This document shows positions 1 through 5,106 of a stretch of DNA of 5,106 bases, in pieces. Position 1 is the stretch's first letter. Every line of letters begins with the position of its first letter. The stretch lies in contig JAOTTU010000137.1 of NCBI GenBank assembly GCA_029864225.1, positions 1 to 5,106 of the forward strand, read 5' to 3'. Origin of the DNA: Gammaproteobacteria bacterium. GTDB taxonomy: Bacteria; Pseudomonadota; Gammaproteobacteria; UBA9214. Below the pieces are notes generated by a model. The model searched no databases. It saw only the letters and a list, made by a program, of their open reading frames with translations, and had not been told where the DNA came from. Both the position numbers and the translations under genes were made by a program.

Positions 1-209
1 ACCAGTACCTTTTTTTCCATCAGTACATCGATAAGATCCTCGATGACCCGAATGGTTTCGGCGTCCGATGAAGACAGCTGGTTCCTGGCGGCTTCGAGAA
101 AGGCGACCACATCAGGATGGTCGGCAGGCAGTTCCTCGCCGGTCCCTTCCCCGGCTTGCTCCGACAGGCCAATGATATCGCCGTCTTTATTCAGTTTCAC
201 GAATGGCAT
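1..209 (-). CDS. Small acidic conserved hypothetical protein, C-terminus cut off by window edge
   Basis: Reading the minus strand from the ATG at 209-207 gives an open frame to the left edge, with 69 complete codons and no stop. It begins MPFVKLNKDGDIIGLS and continues with an acidic stretch (EELPADHPDVVAFLEAA) and a probable helix (RVIEDLIDVLMEKKVLV). A good Shine-Dalgarno (AGGTAGGA on the minus strand, 212-219) sits just upstream, which fixes the start. There is no signal peptide or membrane segment, so it is probably cytoplasmic. From memory the pattern MPFVK..., ELPADxPxxxxFL and RVxEDLIDxLxxK matches a family of about 100 residues in gammaproteobacteria that is often labelled 'tryptophan synthase subunit beta like'. 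That label is misleading, since no TrpB fold could fit in this length. Its function is unknown. It is transcribed away from the secretion operon and need not be related to it. Plus-strand frames over this stretch are shadows without a ribosome binding site. Confidence 0.8.
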   Translation of the reverse strand, partial: MPFVKLNKDGDIIGLSEQAGEGTGEELPADHPDVVAFLEAARNQLSSSDAETIRVIEDLIDVLMEKKVL

Positions 210-211
210 AG

Positions 212-219
212 TCCTACCT
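212..219 (-). promoter_or_regulatory. Ribosome binding site of the small minus-strand gene
   Basis: On the minus strand the sequence reads AGGTAGGA followed by CT and the ATG at 209. The first AGG is 7 bases from the start codon, a normal spacing. This site decides the start of the partial gene at the left edge. Confidence 0.65.
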
Positions 220-325
220 TATCGACGCCTGGCAAATATCACTTTAATTCACAATCAGTTCCCTGCGTACCCGGTTACACTGCGAGGCCGTTAAATATGT
301 GCAACCGGTAGCCGATGAACTCTCA

Positions 326-349
326 TGGAGTCCCGTTTGGAGTCCCGTT
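326..349. repeat. Perfect tandem duplication of a 12-bp unit
   Basis: TGGAGTCCCGTT occurs twice without a gap, at 326-337 and 338-349. It ends about 21 bases before the candidate -35 box at 371, roughly -60 to -80 from the expected transcription start, where an activator could bind. That role is inferred; the repeat itself is seen directly. Confidence 0.8.
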
Positions 350-370
350 CAATCAACCGGCGCTATTATA

Positions 371-401
371 TTGACGCCGAATCACGTTGTATCCTTATGA
401 A
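371..401 (+). promoter_or_regulatory. Candidate sigma-70 promoter of the secretion operon
   Basis: TTGACG at 371-376 matches the -35 consensus at five of six positions. TATGAA at 396-401 is a fair -10 box, but the 19-base spacer is longer than the optimum; a 17 or 18 base spacer gives poorer hexamers (CTTATG, TTATGA). The surrounding 361-420 is AT-rich, as expected for a promoter, and the position leaves a leader of about 35 bases before the ATG at 443. The start site is not proven. Confidence 0.4.
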
Positions 402-432
402 TAATTTGGAATTATAGCCGAATTTGGGACAC

Positions 433-436
433 AGGA
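433..436 (+). promoter_or_regulatory. Ribosome binding site of the ABC transporter gene
   Basis: AGGA at 433-436 lies 6 bases before the ATG at 443. It supports that start; the protein family also expects a short N-terminal tail before the DPLL motif at residues 23-26. Confidence 0.6.
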
Positions 437-442
437 CAGATA

Positions 443-2617
443 ATGACACAAACCGGAACCGTACCCAAAGAGGCCTGGGATATCCCCGTTAACGGATCTA
501 CGCATGACGACCCGTTACTGGGCTGCCTGTTACTGATCACCAAGATCCTGCACGCACCCCGCTCCGCGGACTCACTGACGGCGGGCCTGCCGCTGGTCGA
601 CAACAAGCTGACACCGGAACTGCTGATCCGTGCCGCCAACCGCGTCGGGATTTCAGCGCGCATCGTCAAGCGCCCGCTCGACGAGATATCGAACCTGGTC
701 CTCCCCGCCATCCTGCTGCTGAACAAGGGCGGCGCAACGATACTCGACCGGGTACTCGAAAACGGCAATGCCAGGTTGATCATGCCAGAGTCCCGGGAAG
801 GCGTCACCGAGCAACCACTCGAGCAGCTGGCCGGTGAATATTGTGGCTATGCCATATTCCTGCAGCAGGAATACCGCTTTGACGAACGCACCCGGGACAC
901 CGTCATCACCCGGCCACGGCACTGGTTCTGGGACACCCTATCCGGGTCCTGGCCGATCTATGGCGAGGTACTGCTGGCCTCCCTGCTGATCAACCTGTTC
1001 GCACTGGCCTCACCGCTGTTCATTATGAATGTCTACGACCGCGTGGTCCCGAACCATGCGGTAGAGACCCTGTGGGTACTCGCCATCGGCGTTGCGACGG
1101 TGTTCAGTTTCGACCTGCTGATGAAGACATTGCGCGGCTATTTTGTCGATGTCGCCGGCAAACGCGCCGATATCATACTATCTGCGGCCCTGTTCGAGCG
1201 CGTCCTGGGCATCAAGCTGGCCGCACGCCCACCCTCGGTAGGCGCCTTTGCCAACAACCTGCATGAATTCGACTCCTTCAGGGACTTTTTCACCTCGGCC
1301 TCGCTGACCGCACTGATCGATCTGCCGTTCCTGCTGCTATTCATTCTCATCATCTGGCTGATCGGCGGGCCAATGGCATGGATACCCCTCACGGTCCTGC
1401 CGCTTTCCCTGCTGACCGGCTACCTGATCCAGCGCGCCCTGGCAGGCAAGGTACAGGAACTGCTGAAGCACGGCTCACAGAAACAGGCAACACTTGTCGA
1501 GACACTCACGGGCCTGGAAACCGTCAAGGGGCTGGGGGCGGAGAGCCCGCTGCAACGGCGCTGGGAAAAGATCGTCGGTAACATCGCCAACCTGGGGCTC
1601 AAGACCCGGTTTCTTTCATCCAGCGCAGTAAACATCACCGTGTTTCTGCAGCAAATGGCCACTGTCGCCGTGGTCATCTTCGGTGTCTACCGCATTTCCG
1701 AGGGCGAACTCAGCCTCGGTGGCCTGATCGCCTGCACGATTCTAACCGGTCGCGCCCTGGCGCCGCTGGCCCAGGTCGCGGGCACCCTGAGTCGCTACCA
1801 TCATGCCAGGGCTTCCTATCAATCAACCAATTCGCTGATGGCCCTGCCGCTGGAACAGTCGACCGACAAGACCTTCCTGGACCGGCCAATCATCGAAGGC
1901 TCGCTGGAGTTCAAGAATGTCAGCTTCAGCTATCCCGGACAGCAGATTGAGGCCCTCAACGACCTTTCATTCAAACTCAAGGCCGGTGACAAGGTCGCGA
2001 TCATCGGCCGCATCGGATCCGGCAAGAGCACCATCGAGAAGCTGATCCTGGGTCTCTATGAACCCGACTCGGGTGCCGTCCTGATCGATGGTACCGATAT
2101 CCGCCAGCTGAACCCGGCCGATATTCGCCGCAATATCGGCTACGTACCCCAGGACACCACCCTGTTTTACGGGAGCGTCAAGGACAACATCACCCTGGGC
2201 ATGCCCTATGCCGATGACCGCACCGTGCTGCGCGCCGCCGAGATCGCCGGGGTCACCGATTTTGTCAGCAAGCATCCGCTGGGTTTCGATCTTCAGGTTG
2301 GCGAGCGTGGCGAGGGACTGTCCGGCGGGCAAAGGCAGAGCATCGTGGCCGCCCGTGCCTTGCTCAGGGACCCGCCGCTCGTCGTCATGGACGAACCCAG
2401 CAATGCCATGGACAACACCACCGAGGTACTGTTCAAGAACCGGCTGTCCGCGTGGCTCGAAAACAAGACACTCGTACTGGTAACGCACAGGGCCTCACTG
2501 CTGAGTATGGTCGACCGGATTATCGTGCTCGACAACGGGCGCGTCGTTGCCGACGGCCCCAAGAAACAGGTCCTCGAGGCCCTCAAACAGGGTCAAATCC
2601 GGGTACCGAAATCATGA
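443..2617 (+). CDS. lapB: Type I secretion ABC permease/ATPase, LapB/LssB type
   Basis: This 724-residue inner-membrane protein energises one-step export of a protein from cytoplasm to the outside. Residues about 22-150 form a C39-peptidase-like domain in which the catalytic cysteine position appears to be Pro24 (DPLLGC), so it should bind the substrate rather than cleave it. Six membrane helices follow, at about 173-195, 207-227, 290-310, 311-330, 396-417 and 424-446. The nucleotide-binding domain has an aromatic A-loop residue (Tyr497), Walker A GRIGSGKST (522-530), Q-loop Gln570, signature LSGGQRQ (626-632), Walker B LVVMDE (646-651), D-loop NAMD and H-loop His682, so the ATPase looks intact. 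The GRIGSGKST form of Walker A and the DPLL and PLDEI motifs are characteristic of the LapB/LssB branch, which exports large RTX adhesins. Length is normal for the family. The stop overlaps the start of the adaptor gene. The symbol reflects family membership, not proven orthology. Confidence 0.95.
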   Translation: MTQTGTVPKEAWDIPVNGSTHDDPLLGCLLLITKILHAPRSADSLTAGLPLVDNKLTPELLIRAANRVGISARIVKRPLDEISNLVLPAILLLNKGGATILDRVLENGNARLIMPESREGVTEQPLEQLAGEYCGYAIFLQQEYRFDERTRDTVITRPRHWFWDTLSGSWPIYGEVLLASLLINLFALASPLFIMNVYDRVVPNHAVETLWVLAIGVATVFSFDLLMKTLRGYFVDVAGKRADIILSAALFERVLGIKLAARPPSVGAFANNLHEFDSFRDFFTSASLTALIDLPFLLLFILIIWLIGGPMAWIPLTVLPLSLLTGYLIQRALAGKVQELLKHGSQKQATLVETLTGLETVKGLGAESPLQRRWEKIVGNIANLGLKTRFLSSSAVNITVFLQQMATVAVVIFGVYRISEGELSLGGLIACTILTGRALAPLAQVAGTLSRYHHARASYQSTNSLMALPLEQSTDKTFLDRPIIEGSLEFKNVSFSYPGQQIEALNDLSFKLKAGDKVAIIGRIGSGKSTIEKLILGLYEPDSGAVLIDGTDIRQLNPADIRRNIGYVPQDTTLFYGSVKDNITLGMPYADDRTVLRAAEIAGVTDFVSKHPLGFDLQVGERGEGLSGGQRQSIVAARALLRDPPLVVMDEPSNAMDNTTEVLFKNRLSAWLENKTLVLVTHRASLLSMVDRIIVLDNGRVVADGPKKQVLEALKQGQIRVPKS

Positions 2618-3996
2618 TCAGCCGTCTGCGTAACCGCTTTTCCGCCCGCAACCACACCATCGGCAATGTCGAGATCTCGCGATTGCAGCGCGACGATGCC
2701 GGCTTCATGTCGGATGTCAACGCCGCGGTACTGATCGGGGCCAGTCGCAGCAGCCACATGATACTGGCAGCCACCGTGTTGTTCTTTTTCGTGGCCCTGA
2801 TCTGGGCTGCGAATGCCAATATCGATGAAGTCACCCGCGGCGAAGGCAAGGTAATCCCTTCGGACAAGATCCAGGTCGTTCAGAACCTCGAAGGCGGTAT
2901 CCTGAGCGAGATCCTGGTCACGGAAGGCGAGCTGATCGAGAAAGACCAGCCACTGTTACGCCTCGACGACACCCGTTTTTCTTCCACCTACCGCGAGACC
3001 CGGCTCAAGTACCTTTCCCTGCTGGCCAACTCTGCCCGCCTGACAGCAGAGGCAAATGACACGCCCCTGAAGATACCCGACCTGGTCTGGACGGAACGCG
3101 AGAAGCTGGCCAGGAACGTGGTTGCCCTGTACGAATCAAGAAAGAATGAACTGGACTCGAATATCGGCATCCTCAGGGATCAGGAGGCACAGACCAAGCA
3201 GGAACTGGCGGAACTGCGTGCCAGGATGAACAAGACTGCCCGCAGTTATGCCCTGCTGAAACAGGAACTGGACATGTCGGAACCACTCGCAGCCGAGGGC
3301 GCCATATCCGAAGTCGAGATCCTGCGGCTCAAACGCTCCACCAACGACCTCAGGGGGGAACTGGAAGCCACCCGGCTGGCCATACCCAGAATCCAGTCGG
3401 AGCTGGAGGAGATGCACAACAAGATAGAGGATCTGGATATCAGCTTTCGTACCCAGGCACGCAGCGAATTGAACGAGCTCCAGGCAGAGCTCTCGGGTGT
3501 CGAAGAAATCCTCCATAGCCAGGAAGACCGGGTCACCCGGACCGTAGTCCGTTCACCTGTCAGGGGTGAGGTAAAACAGATCAAGGTCTCCACCATAGGC
3601 GGGGTCATCCAGCCGGGGATGGATCTGCTCGAAATTGTCCCGCTGGAAGGCACTCTGCTGGTCGAGGCCCATGTCCGCCCGGCTGATATCGCCTTTCTGC
3701 GGCCTGACCAGGATGCCCAGGTCAAGCTGACCGCCTACGATTACGCAATCTATGGTGGAATCCCCGCTAAACTTGAGCACATCAGCGCCGATACAATCAC
3801 TGATGAACGCGGTGACAGTTTCTTTCTGATCAGGGTGAGGACCGACAGGAACTACCTTGGACCAGCAGAAAATCCCCTGAAGATCATCGCTGGCATGACC
3901 GCCGTCGTCGATGTCATGACAGGTAAAAAGACCGTACTCGACTACCTGTTGAAGCCGGTTCTCAGGGCCCGGGAAATGGCCCTCAGGGAAAAGTAA
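2614..3996 (+). CDS. lapC: HlyD-family periplasmic adaptor of type I secretion, LapC type
   Basis: This 460-residue membrane fusion protein bridges the ABC exporter and the outer-membrane channel. It has a cytoplasmic tail (1-47) with the motif FMSDVNAAVL typical of LapC-like adaptors, one membrane helix (about 48-66), and the conserved DEVTRGEGKVIPS just after it. The first lipoyl half is at about 86-119 (QNLEGGI), a long charged alpha-helical hairpin at about 165-305 with its tip near 221-240 (EPLAAEGAIS), and the second lipoyl half begins with RSPVRGEV (313-320). A beta-barrel region ends in the HlyD signature GMTAVVDVMTG (427-437) and YLLKP. The start at 2614 was chosen because ATGA overlaps the upstream stop by 4 bases, implying translational coupling; no good Shine-Dalgarno is visible. 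The frame stays open upstream to 2452, but that part lies inside the ABC nucleotide-binding domain and is not expected to be translated. Confidence 0.94.
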   Translation: MISRLRNRFSARNHTIGNVEISRLQRDDAGFMSDVNAAVLIGASRSSHMILAATVLFFFVALIWAANANIDEVTRGEGKVIPSDKIQVVQNLEGGILSEILVTEGELIEKDQPLLRLDDTRFSSTYRETRLKYLSLLANSARLTAEANDTPLKIPDLVWTEREKLARNVVALYESRKNELDSNIGILRDQEAQTKQELAELRARMNKTARSYALLKQELDMSEPLAAEGAISEVEILRLKRSTNDLRGELEATRLAIPRIQSELEEMHNKIEDLDISFRTQARSELNELQAELSGVEEILHSQEDRVTRTVVRSPVRGEVKQIKVSTIGGVIQPGMDLLEIVPLEGTLLVEAHVRPADIAFLRPDQDAQVKLTAYDYAIYGGIPAKLEHISADTITDERGDSFFLIRVRTDRNYLGPAENPLKIIAGMTAVVDVMTGKKTVLDYLLKPVLRAREMALREK

Positions 3997-3998
3997 CC

Positions 3999-4006
3999 AG
4001 GAAGGA
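3999..4006 (+). promoter_or_regulatory. Strong but oddly placed Shine-Dalgarno before the regulator gene
   Basis: AGGAAGGA is the best ribosome binding site in the adaptor-regulator gap, yet it ends 20 bases before the ATG at 4027. Only 5 bases after it, in frame with the regulator, is ATT (4012-4014), a rare start codon known from infC. No ATG, GTG or TTG lies at normal spacing in this frame. Confidence 0.45.
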
Positions 4007-4026
4007 TCTCGATTTTTTACAAGACC

Positions 4027-4695
4027 ATGTCTAGCGCAACACAGGAAACCGGGGTTCGGGTACTTATCGCCAGTGACGATCAGGCCCTCACCACCAGAAT
4101 GGCCCGCATTCTGGAAGCAAGCTGTTTCCTGAGCTATGCCCCTGCCTGGGCAGACGCGCTGAAATCCATCAAGCATCACCGGGAGCACATCCTGCTGCTC
4201 GACCCGGGGTTGATCCAGGGTGATCCAGGGCAATCCATTGCCGAGGTCTCGGCAGCATCACCGGCCACTCAGGTCATGATCATCGAAACACCCTCAAGAC
4301 CCGGGATCGACCAGATCGCTTTCTTCAATGCCGGGGTGCATGGGTTCTGCAAGGACGACATATCCCCTGAGCTGATGAAAAAGGCTGTAGACGCTGTCAT
4401 CAAAGGGGAATTGTGGATGCCACGCAGCCTGATCACGCGCATCGTAAACGAATACACTCTGAAAAGGCAGTCCGCAGCCACGCTCAGCGGGCAATCCGGC
4501 AAATCGGTCGAGTGCCTCACCCCCAGGGAGCTCGAGGTTGCGCGCATGGTCCACATGGGCGGTAACAACAAAACCATCGCCAGGAAGCTCAATATCTCGG
4601 AACGCACCGTCAAGTCCCACCTCAGCGCCATCTTTCGCAAACTCAACATTGAGAACAGACTCCACCTCGCCTTGTATTTCAATGAAATTGCTTGA
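4027..4695 (+). CDS. LuxR/NarL-family response regulator within the secretion operon
   Basis: This 222-residue protein has an N-terminal receiver domain (about 10-125) and a C-terminal LuxR-type helix-turn-helix (about 164-218). The receiver has the acidic pair Asp17-Asp18, the likely phosphoacceptor Asp59 in ILLLDPGL, and Lys109 in GFCKDD. The usual conserved Thr/Ser after the fourth strand appears as Glu87-Thr88 (VMIIETPS), so the switch residue may be altered. The DNA-binding part shows LTPRELEVARM, then NNKTIARKLNISERTVKSHL, the standard LuxR recognition fold. It should be a cytoplasmic transcription regulator, probably phosphorylated by a histidine kinase not found here. It follows the adaptor by 30 bases, in the same frame, so it is probably co-transcribed. 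Its targets are unknown; control of this operon or of the adhesin is a fair inference. The start is ATG 4027 by default, although ATT 4012 is possible and would add five residues. Confidence 0.9.
   Translation: MSSATQETGVRVLIASDDQALTTRMARILEASCFLSYAPAWADALKSIKHHREHILLLDPGLIQGDPGQSIAEVSAASPATQVMIIETPSRPGIDQIAFFNAGVHGFCKDDISPELMKKAVDAVIKGELWMPRSLITRIVNEYTLKRQSAATLSGQSGKSVECLTPRELEVARMVHMGGNNKTIARKLNISERTVKSHLSAIFRKLNIENRLHLALYFNEIA
4211..4230 (+). repeat. Perfect 10-bp tandem repeat inside the regulator gene
   Basis: TGATCCAGGG occurs twice in a row (4211-4220 and 4221-4230), coding for part of residues 62-68 just after the phosphoacceptor Asp59. Ten is not a multiple of three, so loss or gain of one unit would shift the frame and destroy the regulator. 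With both copies the receiver keeps normal length and frame. Confidence 0.75.
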
Positions 4696-4707
4696 AATCT
4701 TGGCAGG

Positions 4708-4729
4708 AATTGCGGAAACTTCCGGAATT
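4708..4729. promoter_or_regulatory. Near-perfect 22-bp palindrome, candidate operator
   Basis: The arms AATTGCGGAA (4708-4717) and TTCCGGAATT (4720-4729) are inverted copies with one mismatch (G4712 against G4725) around a 2-base centre AC. The site lies between the regulator stop (4695) and the TolC-type start (4770). Its size and symmetry suit a dimeric regulator. Alternatively the RNA could fold as a short hairpin followed by a weak U-rich run (AUCUUUU), reducing readthrough. The symmetry is seen; the role is inferred. Confidence 0.5.
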
Positions 4730-4754
4730 ATCTTTTCCAGTCCAATCGCTATAC

Positions 4755-4761
4755 AGGGGAG
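4755..4761 (+). promoter_or_regulatory. Ribosome binding site of the TolC-type gene
   Basis: AGGGGAG at 4755-4761 lies 8 bases before the ATG at 4770. It settles that start against the in-frame GTG at 4761, which overlaps this site. Confidence 0.7.
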
Positions 4762-4769
4762 TGTCTGCG

Positions 4770-5106
4770 ATGCCCAATAAAGTACTGATCACCAGCCTGC
4801 TGGTCACCCAGTGGCTGTTCACCACAACCGGTGCTTCGGCCCAGTCTCTCAGGGAGGTTGTACAGGAAACCCTGGCCACCAATCCCGACGTGCAGATTGC
4901 CATCAGCCAGCGCAACGCGGTCGAACAGGAGATGAAACAGGCCAAGGCCGGCTTCTTCCCCTCTGCCGACATCAATGTCGGCCATGGCTGGGAGACCAGC
5001 AATAATCCGACAACACGTGACCGTGGAGATGGCACCAGCAATCTCGACCGCAGCGAGGCCGAGATCATCATCCGCCAACTGCTGTTCGACGGTTCCGCCA
5101 CGGAAA
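4770..5106 (+). CDS. lapE: TolC-family outer-membrane factor, LapE type, 3' end beyond window
   Basis: The first 112 residues are visible and the frame is open to the right edge. This is the outer-membrane channel that would complete the type I secretion machine with the two upstream transport genes. Residues 1-24 form a Sec signal peptide (basic Lys4, hydrophobic core, cleavage expected after ASA at 22-24). The mature part starts with the TolC helix motif: SLREVVQETLATNPDVQIA (26-44), then QAKAGFFPSADI (57-68). The segment around WETSNNPTTR and the strand RQLLFDG (102-108) fit the TIGR01844-like type I secretion branch. Nothing looks broken in the part seen. The 74-base gap from the regulator is larger than the other gaps in the operon and holds a palindrome, so this gene may have separate control. 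The symbol is by family and context only. Confidence 0.9.
   Translation, partial: MPNKVLITSLLVTQWLFTTTGASAQSLREVVQETLATNPDVQIAISQRNAVEQEMKQAKAGFFPSADINVGHGWETSNNPTTRDRGDGTSNLDRSEAEIIIRQLLFDGSATE

Larger units (their letters stand above)
210..442. other. Divergent intergenic region between the small gene and the secretion operon
   Basis: This 233-base stretch separates two divergent genes and must hold the promoters for both. It is AT-richer than the flanking genes, especially 361-420. It contains a perfect 12-bp tandem repeat (326-349), three copies of CCGGTT/AACCGG (271-276, 303-308, 355-360), a direct repeat of AATTTGG (403-409 and 421-427), and a plausible rightward promoter (371-401). 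A clear leftward promoter was not found; the AT-rich part at 231-258 is the likeliest place. No convincing gene, RNA gene or terminator was seen here. Confidence 0.6.

Noticed and set aside
43..311. Plus-strand open frames over the left end
   Set aside because: They oppose a minus-strand frame with a good ribosome binding site and a protein-like sequence, and they have no ribosome binding site or recognisable motif.
315..374. 19-codon ORF containing the 12-bp repeat (would encode GVPFGVPF), possible leader peptide
   Set aside because: The Shine-Dalgarno is weak at best, and the ORF ends at the -35 of the best promoter candidate, so it would not be on the operon transcript.
1967..2488. Minus-strand ORF of 173 codons opposite the ABC ATPase domain
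   Set aside because: It is a shadow of the conserved Walker A to Walker B coding region, with no start signal or family resemblance.
2452..2613. N-terminal extension of the adaptor upstream of 2614
   Set aside because: It lies within the ABC nucleotide-binding domain in another frame, lacks membrane-fusion-protein features, and the ATGA overlap gives a natural start at 2614.
3964..4018. Possible terminator: AGGGCC/GGCCCT stem with a later T run (4013-4018)
   Set aside because: The stem is inside the adaptor coding region and about 30 bases from the T run, with no GC-rich stem directly before the T run, so it does not form an intrinsic terminator.
3553..4233. Minus-strand ORF of 226 codons spanning the end of the adaptor and the start of the regulator
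   Set aside because: It overlaps two well-supported genes and the gap between them, and its sequence shows no domain; it results from GC-biased codon use.
4701..4713. Sigma-54-like TGGCA...TTGC before the TolC-type gene
   Set aside because: Only 8 bases separate the GG and GC elements, whereas sigma-54 promoters need 10; part of the match belongs to the palindrome.

Overview
The window looks like chromosomal DNA of a gammaproteobacterium. The coding sequence is moderately GC-rich, the intergenic DNA is AT-richer, and the proteins closely resemble the Lap/Lss branch of type I secretion systems common in Pseudomonas, Shewanella, Legionella and sulfur-oxidising or marine relatives. The genus cannot be determined from the sequence. 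No RNA gene, insertion sequence, CRISPR array or phage gene was seen.

Layout. Bases 1-209 (minus strand) hold the 5' part of a small acidic conserved protein that runs off the left edge. Bases 210-442 are a divergent intergenic region with a perfect 12-bp tandem repeat, other short repeats and a plausible sigma-70 promoter facing right. From 443 to the right edge, four plus-strand genes form one apparent operon: a LapB/LssB-type ABC permease/ATPase (443-2617), a LapC/HlyD-type periplasmic adaptor (2614-3996, ATGA overlap with the ABC gene), a LuxR/NarL-type response regulator (4027-4695), and the start of a TolC/LapE-type outer-membrane factor (4770 to past 5106). A short gap of 74 bases before the TolC gene contains a near-perfect 22-bp palindrome.

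How the genes fit together. The ABC protein, adaptor and outer-membrane protein are the three parts of a complete type I secretion channel. The ABC protein carries an N-terminal C39-like domain lacking the catalytic cysteine. That is typical of transporters for large RTX-type proteins and adhesins rather than for processed bacteriocins. By analogy with known Lap systems the substrate is probably a large repetitive surface adhesin, and LapG/LapD-like control genes may lie downstream, but none of these is inside the window. The response regulator between the adaptor and the outer-membrane gene is the least standard element. It probably links secretion or adhesion to a signal, and the palindrome just after it is a candidate operator.

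Overall this is a recognisable system rather than a new one. The points worth a second look are the embedded regulator with its modified receiver pocket and odd start site, the palindrome, and the repeat-rich upstream region.
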